13,326 nt of DNA from Gallionellaceae bacterium (lineage in GTDB: Bacteria > Pseudomonadota > Gammaproteobacteria > Burkholderiales > Gallionellaceae), in assembly GCA_030646595.1 (NCBI GenBank), contig JAUSKS010000283.1, forward strand, positions 1 through 13,326, written 5' to 3'. Shown in pieces: positions 1-7,469 of this stretch (within the stretch, counting starts at the first letter, position 1; every line of letters starts with the position of its first letter). A model generated the notes under the pieces. It ran no database searches. It was not told where the DNA came from and was given only the letters and a program-made list of their open reading frames with translations. A program made the translations under genes and the position numbers.

Positions 1-1414
1 TGTTGCGTGGAGCTAGCTGGATGGCCTTGCTTAAGTCCTCTATAGCTTGCGGATAAAGCTCTTGATCTAAATAGGCTGCTCCACGACCAATATACATTCT
101 ACGTATATCCCAATAACTATTCTTCTGGGCATACCGCAGGGCATCCCCCCACAGCAGCACCGGGTTGGAAAAAACGGTTAGCCGATCCCATGTGGCAGGA
201 ATGATGGCCAATGTAATAGCAATAAGTATGGCGACAGAATACTTGATAGACAGTTTTTGAAACACAAATGGCAGCGCAGCAAACAGGCCCGGCATCCACA
301 GATAACTACGGTACAGCACGAAAATTTCCTGAATTCTGACCGTAGATAGTTCGGTGGCAAACAACAGCCACGGGAAAAGCATAGCGAAGCCAAGCAAGCC
401 TTTTTTTCCACGTTGCAGCAATAAATAAGTAGCAATAAAGAAATACCCAATAAAGCCAACCAACCCCGCTGTGTGCGGCCATGTCCACAAAAAGGCTGCG
501 AAATCCTCCGGCATATCGGCCGACATCCAAGCCGGGTTAGGTAGCAGCCATAACCATACATATTTAAAATATAGGAAGGACTGAGTCAAGATAGAAAGCG
601 GATAGGCATCCGCCGGATTTATACCCACGCGCGACAACAGCGCGACACCGTTCGGTTCGTAGGCATAGCCAAGAATATTTTTGTTTTTGACTTGGTAAAT
701 GATGAATGCCGCAACCAATCCATACAACAAAAATGTCGGCCACACCCGCACCAACAGATGTCGGTCCGGTTTGCGTAGTAAGAATAGCAGCGCGGCACAC
801 ACGGCTGGCACCATGATGGCATGTTCTTTCGATAGGACAGCTAACAGATAAGTAACGGCTGAGGCTAATAAATAACTTCGTTTATTACGCAACAAACCTT
901 CACTGAACAAAAGATAGGTCATCAATGCGAACAACGTTGCCATGAGGATGGTACGCTGGATCAGGTAGGCGGCTCCATATACGGTAACGGGATGTAGAGC
1001 GAAAATCAGGGCACCGAAAAAAGCTAGCCACGAGGATGACAGCACGCGAACAGTCGGGGGGGCACTCTCTCTAACAAGAGCTGCCGCAAACAAGCTGCGC
1101 AACAGCAGGAACAGCAAAAAAATGTTGGCAATGTGCAAAGCCAGATTACCTATGCGTAACCAGAACACTCCATTGCCTGCTAATACACGCGTCCACTCGA
1201 ATGTGGCATAGGGCAACCAGCGTAAATCAAGATTTACACTAAATTTTAGAAATTCAGGATACCTGATACGAAAATAATAGACGTCATCAAAAACGAGTTG
1301 GCTGGATAGAAAATTTCCATAAAGCATGATGGTAGCCATAGCAAGCACCAGCAGCTGAAGAATAAGTATTCGCTTGCTTGAATGATTTCGACTTTGAGAT
1401 GCCATGAAGAGCAT
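1..1414 (-). CDS. Multi-spanning GT-C-like membrane protein with C-terminal TPR (partial, 3' end outside window)
   Basis: I translated this frame by hand. It is open from an in-frame TAA at 1499-1501 to the window edge, so it has no stop here. ATG codons lie at 1414 and 1405 (M-L-F-M-A-S-Q); neither has a strong ribosome binding site, and I took the outer one. The protein is strongly hydrophobic with about ten predicted membrane segments. An Asp-Asp pair (FDDVYYF, about residues 42-48) follows the first segment. Further landmarks are RIGNLALHIANIFLL, ALHPVTVYGAAYLIQR and LSKEHAIMVP. This DD / H..N / HP...QR / KE pattern is that of GT-C-fold integral membrane proteins of the TMTC/DUF1736 kind, which carry tetratricopeptide repeats after the membrane domain. 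The last 25 residues before the edge (AYLDQELYPQAIEDLSKAIQ) are a TPR unit. Family members are suspected protein O-glycosyltransferases; substrate unknown. It lies 89 nt downstream of the triheme cytochrome genes on the same strand. Confidence 0.8.
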   Translation of the reverse strand, partial: MLFMASQSRNHSSKRILILQLLVLAMATIMLYGNFLSSQLVFDDVYYFRIRYPEFLKFSVNLDLRWLPYATFEWTRVLAGNGVFWLRIGNLALHIANIFLLFLLLRSLFAAALVRESAPPTVRVLSSSWLAFFGALIFALHPVTVYGAAYLIQRTILMATLFALMTYLLFSEGLLRNKRSYLLASAVTYLLAVLSKEHAIMVPAVCAALLFLLRKPDRHLLVRVWPTFLLYGLVAAFIIYQVKNKNILGYAYEPNGVALLSRVGINPADAYPLSILTQSFLYFKYVWLWLLPNPAWMSADMPEDFAAFLWTWPHTAGLVGFIGYFFIATYLLLQRGKKGLLGFAMLFPWLLFATELSTVRIQEIFVLYRSYLWMPGLFAALPFVFQKLSIKYSVAILIAITLAIIPATWDRLTVFSNPVLLWGDALRYAQKNSYWDIRRMYIGRGAAYLDQELYPQAIEDLSKAIQLAPRN

Positions 1415-1503
1415 TAATGTTCTGGCTATATGATCGCTTCGAAGATTATATATGGAAATAACAAATTCGCTAATGCCATATGTGCAGTTACCTGTACGTT
1501 AGG

Positions 1504-2514
1504 TTACTCAGGCAAAGGGTACAAGACCTTGGCAATGTAGGCGACAACTGCAGCAATATCCTCTGCACCGAAAACAGATTTCCATGCCGGCATCGAAGTA
1601 TTGGGCAGGCCCTCGCGTATTGTTGCAGCAAGACGCTCGCGGGTTATACCCTGCATGAATGCAGGGTCACGCAGATTGCGCGGGTGCGGCTCAAGAAAAC
1701 TACCTATCCAATTTTTTCCGGTACCATCGGCAGCATGGCAAAAGGCGCAGTTATCCTGAAAAAGCTTCTCTCCGCGCCGTTCCAATGCAGTCATTTCTGC
1801 CATCTGGGGAGGAATATCATGTAACAAATAAGGGCTGGCACTGGTCATCGCATCAAGCGAAGGAGTAATCGATGGTTCGGTATGGGAATAGAGATTACGC
1901 GGATAGGATAATGGCCGCGCCTCCCATCCAATATTAGAGTCGCCCCGATCATGGCAGACTACACAACTGGACATGAACAGAAGCTTGCCACGCTTTTGTG
2001 TCTCGCTCAACATCCCTGCCGAGCGGCTAATAGGGATATCGCCCACAGCAAAAGGGAACGCCTCTTGATAGCGCTCGTGATTGGGCCAGCCATTCTCAGG
2101 TGTATGATAACGCGTATTAGGCGCTTTTTTGCGAACAAATTCCTCCGCCACAAATTTCGCAACGTGCTCCATTTCGTTTTCCGAGAGAACATTACGAAAT
2201 GACTGCATTGCCGTACCAGGTTTACCCTGTCGCAACACTGCGACTATATGCTCCCATGTAAATTGGCGGGCATCGACCCGAGTAAAATCTATCGGCGGAG
2301 GAATAAGGAAACTGGCCGCCACTGTCTTGGCATCACCAGAATAGCCGTGGCAAAAATAGCAGCGTAAATTATAAATTCCCCGCCCAGCTTCGACTTTGGC
2401 TGCCATTTCTGCGGAGGGGTGTGCATCGTTTTTTTCTTGCGTTAATCCCAACCGAGGGGTGCAAGTAATAAAAGTAAGTATAACTAAAAATAATCTATTC
2501 AAGATTAAAGCCAT
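1504..2514 (-). CDS. Triheme cytochrome c, exported (second gene of operon)
   Basis: The 336-residue start (MALILNRLFLVILTFI) is chosen because it gives a clean signal peptide and lies 17 nt after the stop of the upstream gene; a longer frame to 2616 would overlap that gene and push the signal sequence inside. Three CXXCH heme sites are visible: CYFCH (52-56), CVVCH and CAFCH. The first and last sit in normal class I cytochrome c domains: an IPPPIDFT loop, then GTAMQSF, and later a PRNL loop with NTSMPAW, which supply the Met ligands. The middle domain is short and odd: after CVVCH there is PRNL but no GTxM segment and no following helix. The neighbour on the 5' side has the same layout and its first heme at the same residue number, so the two look like paralogues. 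Role inferred: periplasmic electron transfer, partner unknown. Confidence 0.9.
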   Translation of the reverse strand: MALILNRLFLVILTFITCTPRLGLTQEKNDAHPSAEMAAKVEAGRGIYNLRCYFCHGYSGDAKTVAASFLIPPPIDFTRVDARQFTWEHIVAVLRQGKPGTAMQSFRNVLSENEMEHVAKFVAEEFVRKKAPNTRYHTPENGWPNHERYQEAFPFAVGDIPISRSAGMLSETQKRGKLLFMSSCVVCHDRGDSNIGWEARPLSYPRNLYSHTEPSITPSLDAMTSASPYLLHDIPPQMAEMTALERRGEKLFQDNCAFCHAADGTGKNWIGSFLEPHPRNLRDPAFMQGITRERLAATIREGLPNTSMPAWKSVFGAEDIAAVVAYIAKVLYPLPE

Positions 2515-2531
2515 ATCCCAGGCGCAGACAG

Positions 2532-3551
2532 CTAATGAGCGCTGGGGGAAATAAATCTCTGGAACACAAACTCTGCCACATTGGCAATTTCCTGTTCTGA
2601 TAGGACTTTGCCCCAAGCAGGCATCTCAGTACCAGGGAGGCCTAGGGTAACAGCAGAAAATATTGCCGGACGATTCAACGTAGTATGTGAGGAATCATCC
2701 AGAAAGTTACGCGGCTTACTTGCCATGAAATAAGCTCGCGGCCCCTGACCATTCCCTAACTGGCCATGGCAAGTAGCACAGTTCCCCATAAAAAATTGTT
2801 CGCCCAACCTAACATCGCCAACCAGTCTGTAGGGCATGGGCAAGTTCATATCAACTGGGAGTTTATCGGCCTTTTCAGTGCCTGGGGAAACATTATCCAC
2901 CATCAATACTGTGTAGATATAATCCACCACAGCCTCAATATGCTCCGCAGATAATTTTTCGGAATACCCCTCCATTGCTGTACCAGGAAGGCCATGTGTA
3001 ACCGAATTCATCATACGCTCACGAGTAAGCTCCATTTTGGCAGAGGGCGAAAAAAAGCTGCGGGGAGTAGTCCCTGTCTGATCTTTTACGCCATGACCTT
3101 GCTCGCCGTGACAAGTCGCACAATTGTGCCCATATACCAAACGCCCACTAGCCAAGTTCCGATCAATAATAGTCCGCATAAAACGACCCCTGACATAATC
3201 CACTACCGCCTCGATTTGTTTGGGATTGAGCTGGGTTTTCCACGAGGTCATGGCAGTACCCTGCTTACCATTGGTAACCGTGGCAATCATTTTGTCGCGC
3301 GTCAAATCGGAAGCAACTGTAAAGTTACGCGGTGGTGGCACCAAGCTGTTACTTGCACGGCTTCGGCCATCACCATGATCACCATGACATACCGAGCAAT
3401 GATCTTTATAAATAAATTCACCATCGAATTCTATCGGTTGAGGTACCAACTCTGCCGCCAGCACGAATGATGATTCCCCCCACCCAATCCAGGCTAAACA
3501 TAGTACCCAAACCAAAAAATCTCCGTGCAGCCTTAAATAATGCATTTTCAT
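2532..3551 (-). CDS. Triheme cytochrome c, exported (first gene of operon)
   Basis: This is a 339-residue protein with an N-terminal hydrophobic export signal (about residues 11-33, ending near VLAAE) and three tandem class I cytochrome c domains. Heme sites are CSVCH (52-56), CATCH (145-149) and CATCH (259-263). Each domain has its own Met-ligand segment: GTAMTSW, GTAMEGY and GTEMPAW. Domains 1 and 3 carry the PPPRNF or KPRNF loop seen in diheme and triheme cytochromes of autotrophic betaproteobacteria. The start ATG is preceded by a purine-rich AAAGAAG stretch. The gene leads an operon with the second triheme cytochrome and diverges from the monoheme cytochrome gene across a 358-nt gap. The three His/Met hemes predict a soluble periplasmic carrier able to pass electrons along its own chain. 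No oxidase, nitrite oxidoreductase or bc1 subunit is in the window, so the partner stays open. Confidence 0.92.
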   Translation of the reverse strand: MKMHYLRLHGDFLVWVLCLAWIGWGESSFVLAAELVPQPIEFDGEFIYKDHCSVCHGDHGDGRSRASNSLVPPPRNFTVASDLTRDKMIATVTNGKQGTAMTSWKTQLNPKQIEAVVDYVRGRFMRTIIDRNLASGRLVYGHNCATCHGEQGHGVKDQTGTTPRSFFSPSAKMELTRERMMNSVTHGLPGTAMEGYSEKLSAEHIEAVVDYIYTVLMVDNVSPGTEKADKLPVDMNLPMPYRLVGDVRLGEQFFMGNCATCHGQLGNGQGPRAYFMASKPRNFLDDSSHTTLNRPAIFSAVTLGLPGTEMPAWGKVLSEQEIANVAEFVFQRFISPSAH

Positions 3552-3810
3552 CGGACTTCTTTCATGTCTGTAACAGTTAAATTACCCCAGCAAAGTCAGA
3601 AACTTGGGTAAGCTCCTCAAAGGGGCCAACAAAACTCTGAGCCGCCCGATGGGGTTCTCCTTCCTCTTAAAAGGGAGGAAATAACAGCCCCCCTTTAAGT
3701 TCACACGCCGCATAAGTCAAACTTTTGGAGTCCCACAGCAGAGCCAGGGGTTTAAGTCACTGAATTATACATGGCCCAAACCAGGGATAGTGATTGATCT
3801 CATAAAAAGC
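3552..3810 (-). other. Long leader region of the triheme cytochrome operon
   Basis: No open frame of gene quality lies in this 259-nt stretch. Read on the minus strand it would be a leader of about 200 nt if transcription starts at the TATAAT noted at 3764-3769. It contains GC-rich inverted segments, for example TTCCTC with GAGGAA around 3660-3680. I do not recognise a known riboswitch. Confidence 0.4.
3764..3769 (-). promoter_or_regulatory. Possible -10 box for the triheme operon
   Basis: The minus strand reads TATAAT here, a perfect -10 hexamer, about 212 nt before the triheme start codon. Spacings of 16 to 18 nt give no good -35 hexamer (CACTAT or TCACTA), so the call rests on one box only. 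Confidence 0.3.
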
Positions 3811-3827
3811 TGGCACATATGTTGCAT
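3811..3827 (+). promoter_or_regulatory. Sigma-54 (RpoN) promoter for the monoheme cytochrome gene
   Basis: The sequence TGGCACATATGTTGCAT matches the sigma-54 consensus TGGCAC-N5-TTGCA at every consensus position. The invariant GG (3812-3813) and GC (3824-3825) are separated by exactly 10 nt. The start codon at 3910 would sit about 70 nt after the expected transcription start, with no gene between. Activation would need an AAA+ enhancer-binding protein, which is not encoded in this window. Confidence 0.75.
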
Positions 3828-3909
3828 TCTACTTCGAAGATACTCAACAAAATTATAACCGGCGGCATGATATGACAAAGAGCGATCTAGGTTTTCAAGG
3901 ACACTTTTA

Positions 3910-4299
3910 ATGATAATTTTTAATTCCAACCATATTTGCCTTAGCTACTCCTTAAATTTTTTGAGAGGTATTCTAAAAGGGCTAGCGGCCTTCTATCTGG
4001 CAGGACTCAGTATGACGGCACATGCCGATGAGGGCAGTGATATCTATAAAAAGGCTTGTGCTGTTTGCCATGCGGCTGGCGTTCCCGGTATTCCGGATGC
4101 CCCAAAACTCAGCACTCGAACCGACCCCGGATTTGGCGAAAACTGGAACCGTCGCCTATTTGCCGGACGCGAAGCTCTGTTGCGTTCCGTGCTCGATGGT
4201 AAAGGGGCTATGCCGCCGAAAGGTGGCGATGCCTCATTATCCGACAGGCAAACCGAAGCGGCACTTGATTACATGCTTATGCAGATGGACAAGCCGTAA
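3910..4299 (+). CDS. Monoheme class I cytochrome c, c5 type, exported
   Basis: This 129-residue protein starts at the ATG with AAGGA placed 8 nt upstream. Residues 18-40 form a signal segment (RGILKGLAAFYLAGL, then TAHA|DEG), preceded by an unusually long N-terminal stretch of about 18 residues. The mature part of about 90 residues has a single CAVCH heme site (residues 51-55) followed by AAGVPGIPDAPKL. A MPPKGG motif near residue 101 supplies the Met ligand. This pattern (CAxCH, then GxPxAPK, then MPPKGG) is that of the cytochrome c5/c555 family of small periplasmic electron shuttles. It is transcribed away from the triheme operon, probably from the sigma-54 promoter at 3811-3827. It may be cotranscribed with the NHL lipoprotein 242 nt downstream, since no T-tailed hairpin separates them. 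Confidence 0.93.
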   Translation: MIIFNSNHICLSYSLNFLRGILKGLAAFYLAGLSMTAHADEGSDIYKKACAVCHAAGVPGIPDAPKLSTRTDPGFGENWNRRLFAGREALLRSVLDGKGAMPPKGGDASLSDRQTEAALDYMLMQMDKP

Positions 4300-4541
4300 G
4301 TAACGCTGAACCTGAAAGACCGCGAATCGTAACTGCCCATTGGCTTAATACATAATTACTCCTTGCAACAACTCCAAGCAGAAATTTAGCAGTACCGCCC
4401 AGAAGCTAAATCACCAACCTGCTTGACACATGGTTAACATTACCAATGGCCTGCTTCTTTAGTATATTCGTATAAAATTGCAAACTCGTTTAGAATAAAC
4501 TCCAACAGAGCGTATAAAAGCGGGAATTGAGGACTAAAGAT
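4300..4541 (+). other. Gap between monoheme cytochrome and NHL lipoprotein genes
   Basis: No gene is seen. The stretch holds a 7-bp inverted repeat (ATTTAGC at 4384-4390 with GCTAAAT at 4405-4411, 14-nt loop, no T-run) and a weak sigma-70-like pair, TTACCA (4440-4445) and TATATT (4463-4468), spaced 17 nt. It could therefore carry a secondary promoter for the lipoprotein gene. Confidence 0.35.
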
Positions 4542-5888
4542 ATGACGAATATAACTATCACTTTTAATACATCTCCAATAAATTTTATAGGCAGCATGCA
4601 CCGCTGGCTAGCCTGCGTCATGCTGTTGGGGCTATCTGCATGTGTGCAATTGCCTGAAGAAAGGGGGCCACAGGAACCACCCCCTCCCCTGGTCTACCCA
4701 TCGCCGCCAGATGAAGCACGTTTCATTTATGAACGAACCATCTACGGTAACTTCGATGTAGAGACCGCTTTAGCTCGGGAGAGATCGGCCGCAGATTGGC
4801 TAACGGGGGAAAACTCGTCGGAGCCCAATTATGAAAGATTGGGAAAACCCTACGCTGTCGCCGTCCATCGTGGCCGTATTTTTATTTCTGACACAGCCGC
4901 GCGCGTAGTTAAAGTATTTGATGTGCCAGAGGGCCGTTATTTTAGGATAGGTCAAGACAACCCCGGCACTTTGCAAAAACCGATCGGCATTGATGTAGAT
5001 GGGGCTGGCAATCTGTATGTGGCTGACGCCACAGCAAAAGTTATCATGGTCTATGACCGCGATGGAAAATTTCTGCGTAAATTGGCTAGCAATAAAATAG
5101 GTGAGCCCTCTCTGTTCAGCCGTCTAGCCAGCGTAACTGTAGATAAAAAAGGCGAAAAGGTCTACGCCGTAGATATTGGTGGCTCACGCTCTGCGGATGA
5201 AACCCATCGCATTCGAGTGTTTAATGCACAAACAGGCGCGCACTTATTCGATATTAGCCACCGTGGCAGCGCTCCAGGCGAACTTAATTTACCCCGGGAT
5301 ATAGCCATAAGCAAAAGCAATGAGTTATACATTGTGGACAGCGGTAATTTCCGTATACAAATTTTTGATATAGCGGGCAAATACCTGCGCGCCTTCGGCC
5401 AGATTGGCAAGCAATTTGGCAATTTCAGCCGCCCCAAGGAAATAGCCATTGATGCGGAAGACAATGTGTATGTGATAGATACAACTTTCGGCAATTTCCA
5501 GATTTTTAATCCCAAAGGGGAATTGCTGATGTTCATCGGCACCCCTGCAAATATAGACGGGCCAGCACATTACAGATTACCGTCAGGTATCACCATAGAT
5601 GAGGATGGGCGCATCTATGTAGTGGACCAGTTATTTAGAAAAGTGGATATTTTCCGGCCAGCTGCCTTAAGTGCCGAAGAGGGCTACCTCGGCAGAAAGC
5701 TTAAACCGGGCGAAAAATCGAGCGGGGCATTGGTAGACCCCAATATTCCCGGGACCCCAGGTGGGGAAGCAAATCCCCCGCAAAACATACCGTCAGGTAC
5801 GCCAGCCCCTGCCGAAAAACCCACCAATACCAAAGTCCCGGAAAGCACAAAACCACCCGTCGTTCCGGAAGAAGATGAGGAGCTTTGA
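4542..5888 (+). CDS. NHL-repeat beta-propeller lipoprotein
   Basis: I prefer the ATG at 4542 over a TTG 15 nt earlier because GAGGA lies 8 nt before it. A third possible start is the Met that opens MHRWLACVMLLGLSAC. The protein is 448 residues long. The lipobox LSAC puts the lipidated Cys at residue 34, with Gln at +3 and no Asp at +2, which fits outer-membrane sorting. From about residue 95 to 375 come six NHL units, recognisable by repeats such as KPIGIDVDGAGNLYVAD, LPRDIAISKSNELYIVDS and RPKEIAIDAEDNVYVIDT, which form a six-bladed propeller. The last 70 residues are a low-complexity Pro/Gly/Thr-rich tail ending in acidic EEDEEL. NHL propellers bind protein or RNA partners. Next to cytochromes, a structural or assembly role at the outer membrane is likely, but this is inference. 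Confidence 0.88.
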   Translation: MTNITITFNTSPINFIGSMHRWLACVMLLGLSACVQLPEERGPQEPPPPLVYPSPPDEARFIYERTIYGNFDVETALARERSAADWLTGENSSEPNYERLGKPYAVAVHRGRIFISDTAARVVKVFDVPEGRYFRIGQDNPGTLQKPIGIDVDGAGNLYVADATAKVIMVYDRDGKFLRKLASNKIGEPSLFSRLASVTVDKKGEKVYAVDIGGSRSADETHRIRVFNAQTGAHLFDISHRGSAPGELNLPRDIAISKSNELYIVDSGNFRIQIFDIAGKYLRAFGQIGKQFGNFSRPKEIAIDAEDNVYVIDTTFGNFQIFNPKGELLMFIGTPANIDGPAHYRLPSGITIDEDGRIYVVDQLFRKVDIFRPAALSAEEGYLGRKLKPGEKSSGALVDPNIPGTPGGEANPPQNIPSGTPAPAEKPTNTKVPESTKPPVVPEEDEEL

Positions 5889-5966
5889 ACCCAAAAATCC
5901 ATTACTCAGTACCCAGAAATATAGGCAACAGATAAGCTCAGATTATTCATTGGCGAGTTTGCACGA

Positions 5967-5986
5967 TTACCCCCTTAAGGGGGTAA
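5967..5986. repeat. Perfect 20-nt palindrome
   Basis: TTACCCCCTT is followed directly by its reverse complement AAGGGGGTAA. It lies 78 nt after the NHL stop codon. There is no downstream T-run on the plus strand and no loop, so it is a poor intrinsic terminator. It could be a protein-binding site or a remnant of a repeat. Confidence 0.6.
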
Positions 5987-6120
5987 AAACGCCGTATCCC
6001 ACCTTGCCCTCTATTTGAACCCGTAAAAACCATAGTCACAGAACTTACATAAAAAAAACAACGGGTTGACGTTAATAATTTACCACTCATGAGGTGAACA
6101 TGAGAAATGCATAATCCTGG

Positions 6121-6231
6121 GGAAACGCTGATTAAGTCGCCATACCCGCGAAGGCGGGGCATCCAGCTTGTTGGCTTAACTGGATTCCCGTCTCCGCAGG
6201 AGTAACAAATTCAGCCTTAATCAGCGCTTCC
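6121..6231. mobile_element. MITE-like element, 111 bp
   Basis: The left end GGAAACGCTGATTAAG (6121-6136) and right end CTTAATCAGCGCTTCC (6216-6231) are 16-bp inverted repeats with one mismatch. Inside lies a second, imperfect inverted pair: CATACCCGCGAAGGCGGG...ATCCAG facing CTGGATTCCCGTCTCCGC. This internal core resembles the short palindromic repeats scattered in many betaproteobacterial genomes. It is too small to code for a transposase, and I see no clear target duplication. Confidence 0.65.
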
Positions 6232-6368
6232 TTGGCAAGCTTTCTTTTTTGGACTCAGTACACCTAATTTCTCATCTATGATTCTGGCTTCTCAGAATTG
6301 GGAAATTTTCTCTCTTCTTGCTACCCATCAGCTTGGGTTACCCCCTGTAAATACTAGTTTTTTCTCTG

Positions 6369-6385
6369 TGGCACGAAACCTGCTA
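6369..6385 (+). promoter_or_regulatory. Sigma-54 (RpoN) promoter for the tetraheme cytochrome gene
   Basis: TGGCACGAAACCTGCTA fits the consensus TGGCACG-N4-TTGCW with one deviation (C for the first T of the -12 box). GG (6370-6371) and GC (6382-6383) have exactly 10 nt between them. The start codon at 6474 follows about 75-80 nt after the expected start point. It is the second such site in 2.6 kb, upstream of a second cytochrome gene. Confidence 0.75.
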
Positions 6386-6473
6386 CATTAACTAGCGTGA
6401 TACGCTGAATCTGTAATATTTAGATAGCGATTACATTTTTAGAGGTTAACGTTAAACTTTTAGGAGATTAAAA

Positions 6474-7364
6474 ATGAAAACATTCAACAGTCGTCTGGCG
6501 GGGGTGCTGTCTGCATCCGCCTTGGCCATCGGTCTGATTGCCATCGCGCAACCAGCATTGGCCGCCGTTTCCGGTATTGCTTTCACCCGTCACAACCTGG
6601 GTTCCAGCGGAACTTCAGGAGCGCATCTGGCCGCCAGCGGTGGTGCCAATGGTGATGCTAGTTTTAGTAGCGAAATTTGCGTATTTTGTCATACCCCACA
6701 CGGATCCAACACCGCTGTAACTGCACCGTTGTGGAACAAATCCATCACTAATACCGCATCCAGTTATACCAACTATACTTCCAGCAACTCGGCTACTTTT
6801 GATGCCCAGGCATTTGGCCCCGGCCCTGTCTCATTGGCTTGCTTGTCTTGCCATGACGGTACCCAAGCGATGGATAACATCATCAACGAACCCGGTTCAG
6901 CCGCAACAACCACTGCCTATAGCACAAACGGCAATGGTACCAGTGGTAGAGCTTACACTTGGAATGGTAGCAACAGAATAAACGTCGAAGGCTTCCTGGG
7001 CGGCGGCACTGCATCTGTTGTAGCTATGTTGGGTACCGATCTGGTGAATGACCATCCAGTCGGCATCAACTACTGCGCTGCTAGTAACACAACAGGCACC
7101 ACTGTTACTTGCGGAGATACTGACTTTAACGCTGTTCAAGGCGCAGCAGGAAGTAAACGCTATATAGACACAGGCACACTCAGTAACGGCTTCCAGAAGA
7201 CTGACTTGCCTTTGTATACTGATGGCGCTGTAACTATTGTATCTACCATACGCGTAGAATGTGCGACCTGCCATGATCCACATGTCTACAGTTCTACTGG
7301 TGTACCCTTCCTGCGTACTGCCAACGACGGCAGTGGCGTTTGCCTGGCTTGCCATAACAAGTAA
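6474..7364 (+). CDS. Tetraheme c-type cytochrome, extracellular type (OmcE-like candidate)
   Basis: The start has AGGAG placed 7 nt upstream. The 296-residue protein has a Sec signal peptide ending at about residue 30 (QPALA|AV). Four heme sites are seen: CVFCH (69-73), CLSCH (123-127), CATCH (263-267) and CLACH (290-294). The five remaining histidines (40, 51, 76, 194, 270) are enough for bis-His ligation of four hemes. Two of them lie in CHTPHG and CHDPHV motifs. The ICVFCHTPHGS...APLWN, ACLSCHDGT and DHPVGI signatures belong to the family that includes outer-surface cytochromes of metal-reducing bacteria. Tetraheme OmcE of Geobacter polymerises into filaments. The small heme-to-residue ratio and Ser/Thr/Gly/Asn-rich linkers (residues 78-120, 140-180) suit an extracellular protein. 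Cys201 and Cys213 may form a disulfide. The gene is transcribed alone: sigma-54 promoter before it, terminator after it. Confidence 0.92.
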   Translation: MKTFNSRLAGVLSASALAIGLIAIAQPALAAVSGIAFTRHNLGSSGTSGAHLAASGGANGDASFSSEICVFCHTPHGSNTAVTAPLWNKSITNTASSYTNYTSSNSATFDAQAFGPGPVSLACLSCHDGTQAMDNIINEPGSAATTTAYSTNGNGTSGRAYTWNGSNRINVEGFLGGGTASVVAMLGTDLVNDHPVGINYCAASNTTGTTVTCGDTDFNAVQGAAGSKRYIDTGTLSNGFQKTDLPLYTDGAVTIVSTIRVECATCHDPHVYSSTGVPFLRTANDGSGVCLACHNK

Positions 7365-7406
7365 GCAGTAAGTACTTAAACAGTAAGTTAGATATAAGTT
7401 TGATAC

Positions 7407-7437
7407 GGGCCGGACCTGAAAATCCGGCCCATTTTTT
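7407..7437 (+). terminator. Intrinsic terminator after the tetraheme gene
   Basis: Stem GGGCCGGA (7407-7414) pairs perfectly with TCCGGCCC (7423-7430), with an 8-nt loop, then an A and six T. It lies 43 nt after the stop codon and ends just before the ribosome binding site of the next gene, so that gene must use read-through or a promoter overlapping this region. Confidence 0.9.
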
Positions 7438-7469
7438 ATGCAATTTTCAAGCATTCATGCGGAGGCAAT

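Larger units (their letters stand above)
5889..6368. other. Non-coding stretch between the NHL and tetraheme genes
   Basis: No credible gene is present. The region holds a perfect 20-nt palindrome (5967-5986), a MITE-like element (6121-6231), an AACCCGT/ACGGGTT inverted pair near 6018 and 6061, and an ATTCTG-N6-CAGAAT repeat (6281-6298). The last lies about 70 nt upstream of the sigma-54 promoter, a reasonable distance for an activator site. Confidence 0.5.

Noticed and set aside
178..561. A 127-codon minus-strand frame rich in Cys and Leu
   Set aside because: It is a shifted reading of the GT-C-like membrane gene, whose own frame is open over 1-1414 and has family landmarks.
3552..3769. Riboswitch in the triheme leader
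   Set aside because: The leader is long and GC-rich in places, but I could not match it to any riboswitch core I know.
4423..4428. TTGACA before the NHL gene
   Set aside because: No -10 box lies at 16-18 nt; the nearest TATATT is too far away.
5967..5986. Palindrome as terminator of the NHL gene
   Set aside because: No T-run follows on the plus strand and the palindrome leaves no loop.
6116..6236. Target duplication around the MITE-like element
   Set aside because: TGG occurs on both sides but not adjacent to both ends, so it is not a convincing duplication.
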